DNA from: Chara braunii
Taxonomy: Eukaryota; Streptophyta; Charophyceae; Charales; Characeae
DNA length: 37,854 nt
NCBI GenBank assembly: GCA_003427395.1
Contig: BFEA01000242.1
Location: 654,033 to 691,886 of the forward strand
Direction: 5' to 3'
Every line of letters begins with the position of its first letter. Position 1 is the first letter of the stretch. The notes beneath the pieces are model-generated. The model ran no database searches. It was not told the DNA's origin and saw nothing but the letters and a program-made list of their open reading frames with translations. A program made the position numbers and the translations under genes. This document shows, piece after piece, positions 21,381 to 29,714 of the stretch.

Positions 21381-21869
21381 CGGGTGAACAAGGGGAGGAC
21401 GTGCGGAGTAACATGAGGAAGAGTTAGGCGCACAGGCAGAACGGTGAAGACAGGATACGGACGCACAATTGGAGGATGTATTGAGGGATAGGTGAAGAAG
21501 AATGCGGGAAAGGGAAGAAGGTGCACATGTATACGTGAGGAAGAAGGTACAACGATGTAAGGAAGAGGAATGTCACAGTGAAGAGGAAGGAGACGCAAGG
21601 GGAGTTAGGAAACGGAGACTCGAAGGAGAGGAAATGAAGAAGACAAAGAGGAGGGGGGAAAGACGAAACTGGTCAGGGAAAAGATGAGGGGGAAGTGAAC
21701 ACTACAATGGATATAACAACGACGAATCCGACAACAATGATGAAGAAGAAGTAGTAGAGGTGGGAAGAAGAAAGAAAAGAAAGAAATAATTCTTACCTGG
21801 GTTGCCGGCCTCTCGTCACCTCCGTATAAATTAGACCGAATAGATATGAAGTGTACATCTATTGTATTC

Positions 21870-21960
21870 GTTATTATTATTATTATTATTATTATTGTCA
21901 TTATTATTATTATTCCTATTATTTTTATTATTATTTATTGTTATTATTATTATTCTTATT
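21870..21960. repeat. (TTA)n microsatellite, interrupted
   Basis: TTA units with C and G interruptions. Open frames here are tyrosine/leucine/isoleucine low-complexity and not genes. Confidence 0.95.
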
Positions 21961-22102
21961 GGATCCGTCATCTACCCGACTTGTGGGAAATGCGTGCTTG
22001 TGCCTGTCATGTCCCCCAGGTTGTGGTCTCGGTATGTTGCACAGTGTGAAGGACCGTGATGCGTTATCGGTGAGCTAGAAAGAGGGCAACAAACAGGCAC
22101 AA

Positions 22103-22210
22103 ACATATTGACAAACAGTGACATATTGACAGACAGTGACATACTGACAGACAGTGACAAACGGTCACGGGCTGACAAACGGACACGGGCTGACAAACGG
22201 ACACGGACAG
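22103..22210. repeat. 18-bp tandem repeat, six units
   Basis: Three units of the type ACATATTGACAGACAGTG are followed by three of the type ACAAACGG(T/A)CACGGGCTG, all 18 bp. The array appears to have diverged into two sub-types. Confidence 0.9.
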
Positions 22211-22690
22211 AGAGACAGTCTGCCCAGGGATTATTTGATTGATGGATAAGGGCTCACGCACACAAACAGACATACACACAGGCCTCCTGACTGGTGAGTC
22301 GGTGAAAGTCCGATGAAACAGCCTAACACAGCCATGTGTGCTTGAGTATAGTGAATATGGCGACAATACAGACACGAGCATACAAATGCGCACATACAGG
22401 CAATATGGAGCAATTGGTAGCGAGCATGACAACACAGACACACAACACACAGAGACAGGTAGACACGACACACCGAGACAGACAGACGCGACACACTGAG
22501 GCAGACAAATATAAAACACACAGATAGATACAGACAAGTACAAATAGTCAAACAGATAGGCAACGATAGACATACAAAACCGACATAGTCAGACAGACAA
22601 ACACAATCAGTCATACAGACAAGCATAAACATACAAGCAAGCGGATAAACACCAACGAACAAACAAACTGACATACACGCACGAAGAGAG
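22211..22690. repeat. CAGA/ACAC-rich degenerate low-complexity tract
   Basis: ACAGACA-, ACACAGA- and AGACAAAC-type words dominate. Long minus-strand frames (for example 22231-23244) run through it and into element B, and look spurious. A broken hammerhead is embedded at 22269-22323. Confidence 0.8.
22269..22323 (+). ncRNA. Broken hammerhead ribozyme
   Basis: CCTCCTGA, an extra CTGG (22291-22294), then TGAGTCGG...CCGATGAAACAGCC. Stem II (GTCGG / CCGAT) and GAAAC remain, but the CTGATGA core is split by the four-base insertion and the stem I and stem III 5' strands are unrecognisable. The 3' flank matches that of the element A hammerhead for about 20 nt with only transitions, so it is a decayed relative, predicted inactive. 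Confidence 0.7.
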
Positions 22691-24542
22691 AGAGAGGGAA
22701 ACGTATCTGGCGGTAGTCTATGAAAATCGACAACTTCATGTACGTTGGTTATGCTGCAGATGTCAACAGTTGCATTGTCAATACGTAAGCCGGAAGTGGC
22801 TGCGAGATCAATAATCTGGATATTGAGCGCCAAGTAGAGGAAGGGCTTTGAGTACCTATGTTGGCGATGATGAGGTAGTCGGTTTGTCTCAGTTTCGACT
22901 TGATGAGATGCGCTGCCAAAGTTACTCATTTCATCATACCCCCGACCTATGATTAGACATGCATACACTTGTTGCCTTACGTTCCTAATTTTTTCGATGA
23001 CAGACTGCTTTGCGAATGATTCTTTATCAAGTGCATTGCTTGAGGTGTTGCATGCCTCACCCTCTAGGAAGTGGTCTGGGGTACTCCTCCTCCTCGCCCG
23101 AGCACAAAACTCGAATCTCAGAAGTCGGGCCGTCTCCACCAAATCGGCAAAGTACCCCCCCGTAGAACGGTTCACTCCGGGTCGATAACAGGGTCGGCTC
23201 CGAAAGCAACGAACCCCCGCCCCTGAGAGAGAACATGTGTTCACTACAAGTAACTTTCAATTGTTCCAATTTTTTCTAAGTTTAGGGTAACTTAAGCAAA
23301 GGGAAATCAAAATGGATAAATAATGAGAATCATTTGGACAGGTATAGGCAGATAAGGTCATTCGGAATATAGGCGGTCAATCCTTGAGAAAGTTAAATTC
23401 ATTATATTTTGATTCTCTTTTTGTTTTCAAAATTCATTTTTTCACGGCACCCATCAATTATCCTTCAGAAATAGCAAGCAAGTTCACCCAACTCACTGAC
23501 GAAAGGAAAATGGTAAGGAGACGAAAATTCTCCGCCATTTTATCAAATAGCATTTGGTCCCACTTTTATACATAGTCTTTTTACTCACCTGCACACCATG
23601 CAAACAACACAATAAAAAAGAAGACAAGCAAAGTCCCACTACTCATGTCAGACCCACCTTTTTACTCATGCATGACGCCCACAACCCAACTTAATCTTTT
23701 CTCCTGAACATTCAAAGCAAAAGAGTCAAGCAATGTGTGGGTGCACACATGTGTGAAGGGAGTCTGAGTCGGCCACTGACCTTGAGGGAAGTGGTGCCGA
23801 AGAAGCGTCCTGGCTCACTCAAGAAAGCCAACCAACAAGCTGTGTGTGCCGCCGAAAGCTGTAGTCTCAAGGAAAATCCTGATCAAACCACCTTTCACTC
23901 GCACGCCTCATTCGCGGTAACCTAAGCGTGAAAACGACGAGTCCCACGCGTCCCAGAAAAAACATTCAATTTGGTACCACGTCAGTTCCAACTGGTTCAA
24001 GGTGGTCCTAGATAGTCCCACGCGGTTCTAGGTGGTCCCACGCTGTCAAACACTTCGTCGAATGACTACTGAGTCGAAAACCGCTTCCGCCACACTTCTA
24101 AAAAAAAATAAAACCGGTGCCGAATCCCAAAACCGCATGCGTCGAGACTGCCGCAAATGACCGTCCACGTCCCACTTTAGTCCCAACTGAACCCAGACAG
24201 TCCCAAGTAGTCCAGTCCCACTGCCGCAAGTGTTGGGTAGTCCCAACTACAAAACATTTATCTCATGTGCCGCATAAAACAATAAAAAAAAATAAATCCC
24301 GCAAGTCGCGCTCAGATTTCGTACCGTCGCATGCTGTCAACCGCCACCACGTCACGCTGCTGCCGCCGTACACACCAATCTGTCGTGCCGTATGTCCCCG
24401 TTGTGCCGCAACTCCACTGCCGCGCCGCACGTCCCACCGTCGTGCCGCAACTCCACTGTCGTGTCGAACTCTCGTCGGAAAATGGCAGCACGTCGTTGCG
24501 TCGTGCCCCGTAAAAAAGAAAACGGTAGCATTCCGCCGTGCC

Positions 24543-24804
24543 GTACCACCGTAAAAAGACGGCGGCGCTTCGCCGTGCCGTACCACCATTAAAAAAAAAC
24601 GGCAGCGCTTCACCGTGCCGTACCACCGTAAAAAACCGGCAGCGCTTCACCGTGTCGTACCACCGCAAAAAGACGGCGGCGCTTTGCTGTGTCGTACCAC
24701 CGTAAAAAGACGGCAGCGCTTCGCCGTGCGTACCACTGCAAAAAGACGACGGCGCTTCGCCGTGCTGTACCACCGCAAAAAGACGGCGGTGCTCCACCAC
24801 GATG
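24543..24804. repeat. About 37-bp tandem repeat, seven copies
   Basis: Units begin GTACCACCGTAAAAAGACGG and contain GCGCTTCGCCGTG. Starts fall at about 24543, 24580, 24620, 24657, 24693, 24730 and 24767. A 162-codon minus-strand frame over it is a translated repeat, not a gene; the period is not a multiple of three. Confidence 0.9.
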
Positions 24805-25209
24805 TATTACCGTGCCGTGAAAACGGCAATGTCACTTTTTAAAACAAAGTGTCGCCGACGTGTCGTGAAAACGGCAGCGTCCTCAGAATAAAGGTGTCGC
24901 GCCGACGCCACGGTATTTCGGCAGCATAACCCCACCACTTGTCGTGCTCCCCGTCGCTCCTTGCCACGCTCCGCTGCTACTCCTCATCACGCTCCACTGC
25001 CGCTCCTCACCACGCTGCCGCAGAATCCCTCTAGAGACCAGTCTGCCAAGGTGGAGCAGAGTACTCCAGCCAAGGCTATGGTTGTCTCCTCCTTCGTCGC
25101 GCTCCTCCGTAGCTTTCCAGCTTCGCCGACGGCACTCCTGCCTCCTCTCTAACACTCCAGCGATGAGGCAAGTGTGTTGTCGCACACTGGCAGCTGGAGG
25201 CAAGTGTGA

Positions 25210-25230
25210 GGCAGCTGGGGGACAGCTGCC
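25210..25230. other. Perfect 8-bp hairpin (B)
   Basis: Arms GGCAGCTG and CAGCTGCC. Confidence 0.85.
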
Positions 25231-25404
25231 TTTTTTGTAGTGGCTGAGGAGGGCAGCAACAGCCTAAGCTGCCCCCAGGCAAAATTCGTCACTTGCCTGG
25301 GGCCGTCGATCTGAGCCAGATCAACGGACTGAGGCTGTCTCACCTCAACCACACACTTAGGGTGAAAGTTGTACTCAACTGCCCCCCTCTTTTTCTCCCT
25401 TTTC

Positions 25405-25433
25405 CCTGCACTCAGCCCTACACTGAGTGCAGG
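25405..25433. other. Perfect 11-bp hairpin (B)
   Basis: Arms CCTGCACTCAG and CTGAGTGCAGG with a seven-base loop. Confidence 0.9.
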
Positions 25434-25496
25434 TTCAGCGGGAAAATGGCGGTTTCCAGCCAAGTTCCCCTCACTGACCCTCCAGTTCACAACTTT

Positions 25497-25520
25497 GGCC
25501 TGAATGACCGCATTCAGGCC
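25497..25520. other. Perfect 10-bp hairpin (B)
   Basis: Arms GGCCTGAATG and CATTCAGGCC around ACCG. It sits just upstream of the CGTTCGCGGCC anchor, as the 26-bp palindrome does in A, but with unrelated arm sequence. Confidence 0.9.
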
Positions 25521-25618
25521 AATATTGTTTGAACTTGGTGCAAGGTCGCGACCACGTTCGCGGCCGTGACTGTTCCTTTCTCTCACCTCTCTACTTTTCT
25601 TCTTTTCTCCTCTGCCCT

Positions 25619-26015
25619 CCCCTGAAAACGGGGATGGCAGTTGTCAGATTGGGAGAGGTAGGGAAAGAACTCGTGAAAATGCACGAGTTCAAATCTCGAC
25701 AGGCTCAGGGCGGGGTGCAGAAAGTACCCCGACTTTGAGCATTTTTAGAAAATTTTTCGCTCGATAACAAAATTTAAAACAATTCCTGCGTATGGCCTAA
25801 GTGCCTGACTATCTACTGAAAAGATCATAAGGTAAAAAAAAAATGTTTTACGCCACCAAAAAAATAGTGGCGCAAACTGAAAAATACAGTTTTAAAAAAA
25901 AACTCAGATTCCGTTTTTCGTTTTCTTTTCTTTTCTTTTCTTTTCTTTTCTTTTCTTTTTCTTCTTCCCCCCCTTGACAACGGAGAGGCAGCTGGCAGGT
26001 CGGGAGGAGCAGGTC
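25619..26015 (+). repeat. Direct-repeat-flanked segment with tRNA-like hairpin
   Basis: About 45 bp at 25619 (CCCTGAAAACGGGGATGGCAG...) recurs in diverged form at 25971 (CCCTTGACAACGGAGAGGCAG...). Between them lie a perfect 9-bp hairpin GAACTCGTG / CACGAGTTC (25667-25690), a B-box-like GAGTTCAAATCTC (25685-25697) and a (TTTTC)n run at 25920-25960. It could be a SINE-like insertion or a segmental duplication within B. Confidence 0.5.
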
Positions 26016-26128
26016 CTCCTCTCTCCCATCCTCCCATTTCTCTCTCTCTCACTCTCCACTCAACCCCCCCCACCCCCTCTTGCTTTTCAACCCCCCGTCT
26101 TCCTGCCTGTGCCTGCATACAACCTACG

Positions 26129-26159
26129 ACCCCAGCCAGATTCAGACACAGGCTGGGGT
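26129..26159. other. Perfect 9-bp hairpin (B)
   Basis: Arms ACCCCAGCC and GGCTGGGGT. Confidence 0.88.
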
Positions 26160-26269
26160 GGTTCCGTCAGCAGTTGCTGAGGGAACAATTGCTCGTTTTC
26201 CCATGAGCAACTGCCCCCAGACCTCCCTTTTTTTTTTTTTTTTTTTTAAGTATTATTTGTTTCAGCCCC

Positions 26270-26333
26270 CCTCGTTTTCCCTGTTTGGTCGAGCTACCAC
26301 AGCTCACGAACAGGGAGTTGGGAAAAAACGAGG
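26270..26333. other. Long three-tier hairpin (B)
   Basis: Outer CCTCGTTTT / AAAACGAGG, middle CCCTGTT / AACAGGG and inner GAGCT / AGCTC, 21 bp in all with short internal loops. It is the largest stem seen in the element. Confidence 0.85.
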
Positions 26334-26437
26334 AAACTAACAAAAGAAATTAAAAAACAAACTAGTGCCCAGAATGGGCATCTGTATACCCCCATATTAT
26401 GGGGGGTAGATTTATTCCTTGTTGCCCATCCTCAGAT

Positions 26438-26492
26438 GGGCTGTAGGGGTCCAACACCCTGATGAGTCGGTGCAAGCCCGACGAAACAGTCC
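26438..26492 (+). ncRNA. Type III hammerhead ribozyme, near-intact (element B)
   Basis: Stem III is GGGCTG with CAGTCC, 6 bp including one G-U. The cleavage triplet is GTA, with the predicted cut after A26445. CTGATGA is at 26459-26465. Stem II is GTCGG / CCGAC, 5 bp. GAAA is at 26483-26486. Stem I (GGGG / CACC) has a G-A mismatch and is weak. A GCCCAT / ATGGGC hairpin overlaps the 5' strand and could compete with folding. The core is unmutated; GTA sites are generally cleavable but often slower than GTC. Confidence 0.78.
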
Positions 26493-26550
26493 TTCGCAGT
26501 TTCCTCTCCCTACCAGTGCGCCCGTAGCTAGGCGCTATAAGTGCCAGGTT

Positions 26551-26594
26551 TGGGCGCTACAGCGCCCAGCAGCCCGTTCGTCAAACGAACGGGC
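26551..26594. repeat. Hairpin pair including CCCGTTCG-family hairpin 4 (B)
   Basis: TGGGCGCT / AGCGCCCA (26551-26568, 8 bp perfect) is followed by GCCCGTTCG / CGAACGGGC (26572-26594, 9 bp perfect). The preceding GTGCCAGGTT(T/C)GGGCGC word also occurs in A at about 10498. Confidence 0.88.
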
Positions 26595-26794
26595 GTTGTA
26601 CTAATCTTGAAAAAAAAAAAAAAAAAAAAAATCTAGAAAAAGAAAGAATCTAAAAACAAAATATAAGAAGAAAAAAAAAAAACGGTATTGACGTCGTTGA
26701 GAACGGCGCCAGCTTCACAGGAACTGTAAGTCCCTATTCTCCTTTGTGCGTCATGTGGGGCCGTTGTTTTGTTTTTTTTTTGTAATAATAAGAT

Positions 26795-26812
26795 CGTTGG
26801 CTTATGCCAACG
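26795..26812. repeat. CGTTGGC hairpin (B)
   Basis: Arms CGTTGGC and GCCAACG around TTAT, identical to the core of the A hairpin at 11618-11637. Confidence 0.88.
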
Positions 26813-26893
26813 GCTACATTTACATGCCCCTCCAATAGCATCTCCAGGCGCCATGTGGCGCTGTTTATTTTTTTTCTGGTGGCTGCTCCAAAA

Positions 26894-26983
26894 GGAGCTA
26901 GCCCAATTGGGCGCGCACAGTCAGGCTTGATCCCGGTATCTGCTAGGTGATAGTCTGGCGTCATAACCTACTGGGCTAGCTCC
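26894..26983 (-). repeat. Antisense tRNA-like module with pol III boxes (B)
   Basis: On the minus strand TAGCCCAGTAGG (26967-26978) is a full A-box match and GGGATCAAGCCT (26923-26934) a reasonable B box. The module is closed by a perfect 12-bp inverted repeat, GGAGCTAGCCCA with TGGGCTAGCTCC. Its A counterpart is at 11880-11965. Confidence 0.65.
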
Positions 26984-27000
26984 TATTACGGGAGCTAGAC

Positions 27001-27029
27001 TTGCACCTCTTCTATATGTAGAGGTGCAA
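27001..27029. other. Perfect 10-bp hairpin (B)
   Basis: Arms TTGCACCTCT and AGAGGTGCAA with a nine-base loop. Confidence 0.9.
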
Positions 27030-27315
27030 CACCCCCAGTAGGCCCAGCCTACACTCAGCAGGCCCATCCTATACTCAGTAGGCTAAGTTTGCCTTGCCCA
27101 GCCCCTTTGGTTGGTCGTCTGCACCTACCGCGACGGCCTCCAACTCTCAGTAGGCAGGCTGTTGGGTCCTTCGGCCTCCGAAGTGAGTCCAACCTTCAGA
27201 GGACGGTCCTTATTCACCCCCATAGGCTCTGAATCGCGTGTCTTAGCAGTCGCGCGACATTATTTTAGATAGAATAGGTATAATTTTAGTGTTCCCATGC
27301 TCGCCCTCTTCTTTG

Positions 27316-27335
27316 GTTTTGATAAAAAGCAAAAC
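27316..27335. other. Hairpin with paired changes relative to A
   Basis: Arms GTTTTG and CAAAAC. The A equivalent at 12313-12331 has GCTTCG and CGAAGC. Confidence 0.85.
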
Positions 27336-27510
27336 ATTGTCATTCACATCCGTTACTCCCGGACGCTACATGCGTCCGGACTAGAGCTCGAAAACTTTTA
27401 GTTTCTCAGTAATGGGTCAGGTCTGAATAAATTTTTGGCAAACGTCAGCCTCATCAAGTCCTTTAATCCAATGAAAGAGTCGGACAACGTCCGACGTTTA
27501 AAATCCGCGG

Positions 27511-27545
27511 CAAATGCCCTTGTCAGGGTATTTGCTCCGACAACG
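27511..27545 (+). repeat. 3' terminal hairpin and tail of element B
   Basis: CAAATGCCCT pairs with AGGGTATTTG (one G-U), followed by CTCCGACAACG. Same terminus as A. Confidence 0.75.
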
Positions 27546-27753
27546 TCACCCACTCCTTTCCCATATACCCTTACAAGCTACAACCATCTATTGGACTGCA
27601 TGACATACTGTTCGAGCTTTCTTCATGACTAAGCGTATCAAAAAGTAAAATATTATATGATTGAAGTAAGAATCTTACCTGAAAAAAGGAAGGAAAATTA
27701 AGTCAACCAAGAAGGAATCTACAGATTGTTTAGACTTGGAAAGCAAAGTGGTG

Positions 27754-29147
27754 CGATGGAGGCTCATGTGTGAGTCGTCGGGCTACTTAGGCATGCACTG
27801 ACTCGACTAAGAATGAAGCTGTTGGGTACTCATGTGTGAGTTACCCTACTATCTGCCTAATCGACTGTCGTCGTGAAGGAAAATTCATTTAACATTTAGG
27901 AAAGATAGTGGAAGACTCTTGTGTAGGTTACACAATTAACCTATCGGACTAGTCTTGAAGGGCGATGGAATATCCATGTGTGAGTGTGACAATTATCATT
28001 TGAGACTCAACCGAGTAACATGACAAAAAAACAATGAGGTACTCATGTGTGAGTTACCTTACTACCTGTCGGATCGACTGTCGTCGTGAAGGAGAGGAAT
28101 GAATAACTTTTAGAAACAATGATGGGAGACTCTTGTGCAGGTCACCCTGTTAACCTACCGGAACAGTCTCCAAAGGTAGTAGAAAACCCATGTATGGGTT
28201 GGACACTTGCCTTATGAGAGTGAGACGATTGATACAATCCGAAGGGTAGTGATACTCCTGTGTGTGCTACCTCACCTCCTTGATTAACTAGGGGACTGAT
28301 TGATGTGAAAAATTGGGGGAATTTTGGTACTAGTTTCCCTTCTTATTAACAACTCATAACAATTCAGTCTTCCAAGGTGTAGTAGGGGGCTCCTGTGTAG
28401 GTCATCCTATTCACACACTTGAGTCTAAGACTGACTAACAGATTGCGAGAGGTAGGAAATCACATTGCTATTTTCTCTCTCATATCTTACTTACCCTCAG
28501 ACAGTCCGATCACCGAATGGGTAGTAGAAAAATTTATGTAGGAGTCATCCTATTACTTGTTTAAAAAGTGGACTACTCATTACACGAGAAAATAGTAGGG
28601 GGACCCTTGTTGGGGTCTGCCTATTACTTGTTTGATTTTATACTAACATACGAGGTGTGGTACTCCTGTAGGAATACCCTAAACACTCGTCATCTGTCCA
28701 AACTAACCAGATCTCAGCTCGGTCGGCCTCAAGAGGACAATAGGATGCCCTTGTAAGGATCGTCTTATTGCACTCATGAAATGAACCATGTTTTTGGTCA
28801 CGTGATAGTAGGGGGCTTTTGTGCAGGTCGCCTATTATTCACTCAGACTGTTATTAACCTATGACAGGGGGTTGAAATCCAAACCTTTCTTAGTGATATT
28901 TAAAGCAAGTAATAGGGTGTCCTGGTAGGAGCCTCAACTATTTGTTTCAAGAGGGATATTCATGTGTGAGCTATCAGGCTACTCAAAACAAATTTTATGT
29001 ATTGCTAACTATTAACATTTATATTGCATGGGACTGGAAAGGGAGTCAAACACTCATGGGTGATTTACTCGACTTCCCGTTTGATTAACTGATTGCTTGG
29101 TATTGACAAAGTAGCAAGAGATTTATATTTGAATCAACTTACTACTT
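27754..29147 (+). repeat. Array of about 18 imperfect hairpin units
   Basis: Units recur every 55-130 bp. Their arms can pair around a short loop often reading ATGTGT, TTGTGT or CTGTGT. Clear examples: 27824-27846 (GGGTACTC / GAGTTACCC), 28037-28059, 28185-28200 (AACCCA / TGGGTT), 28593-28626 (TAGTAGG / CCTATTA plus GACCC / GGGTC), 28655-28686 (GTGT-GGTA-TCC pairing GGA-TACC-ACAC), 28738-28770 (10 contiguous pairs), 28802-28842 (11 pairs), 29041-29078 (13 pairs) and 29109-29147 (13 pairs). Arm sequence varies while pairing persists. No protein frame runs through it. Candidates are a hairpin-precursor cluster or a degenerate structured satellite. Confidence 0.75.
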
Positions 29148-29405
29148 GAGTATGTCAGAACGAATAGAAGAGAGGAAAAAACAATGTTCTTGTTGGAGCA
29201 AGGTTTCATAAACATGGAGAAGAAACAAAGAAAGGAGTTAGGACCGCGGGGAAAAAAATAATAGCCGAAAAAAAATTACCGCGAGGTCCGTTTCCGTTTA
29301 TGGCTTTCGAGTGGAAGACCACAATAATAAATGAGTTAAAACTCTACTACATAAGCACATGGGTGTGTGTTTATTTCAAAAAAGAGATAATGCAAGGACT
29401 GAGAG

Positions 29406-29714
29406 TAGGGAAAATATGATTTTCCCTAAAGACAACTTAGGACACAAGCATAAAAACTCCTTGAGAAAAAGGAGAGGGAGACAGACGACTTAAGGGTGGT
29501 TTGAATAGAGTTAGGGATTATACCTTGGGATTTCGATCCCAGAGCTAATGGTCCAAATTTAAGGGTTTGACTCTTAGATATCAATATGTGGGAAATCGAG
29601 TGGGGGTCTTCAATCTTTGTTCACCTGTGTGTGTGTAGGTCCCTGTTTATCTACTGCATTTGAAGGAAAAGGGGCTACGAAAATGACCAAATTTCTGTTA
29701 TCTCTTGATAACAG
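29406..29714. repeat. Further hairpins downstream of the array
   Basis: Perfect stems: TAGGGAAAAT / ATTTTCCCTA (29406-29428), CTCCTT / AAGGAG (29457-29474), TGGGAT / ATCCCA (29526-29541) and CTGTTATC / GATAACAG (about 29695-29714). They lack the array's loop sequence and may be unrelated. Confidence 0.6.

Larger units (their letters stand above)
22760..27545 (+). mobile_element. Element B: second hammerhead-bearing hairpin-rich element
   Basis: It shares with A the 5' block (22862-23790), the CGACCACGTTCGCGGCC region near 25550, a hammerhead (26438-26492), CCCGTTCG and CGTTGGC hairpins, the antisense tRNA-like module (26894-26983) and the terminal hairpin and tail. It differs in its internal tandem repeat and an extra 25.6-26.0 kb segment, and lacks the TC tract of A. 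No protein motif is present. The 5' limit is approximate. Confidence 0.75.

Noticed and set aside
22905-22935. Hammerhead-like TTGATGAG...CAAAG at the start of element B
   Set aside because: It lacks GAAAC and stems; the element A counterpart (TTAATGAG) does not preserve a core.
22231-23244. 337-codon minus-strand open frame
   Set aside because: Its left part is translated CAGA-type low complexity (Cys/Val/Ser runs) and its right part covers the non-coding 5' block of element B, where A has no matching frame.
24312-24800. 162-codon minus-strand open frame
   Set aside because: It is a translated 37-bp tandem repeat with drifting frame between units.
27754-29147. CRISPR array
   Set aside because: Units are too diverged and unevenly spaced, no constant direct repeat exists, no cas genes are present, and the context is a eukaryotic nuclear genome.
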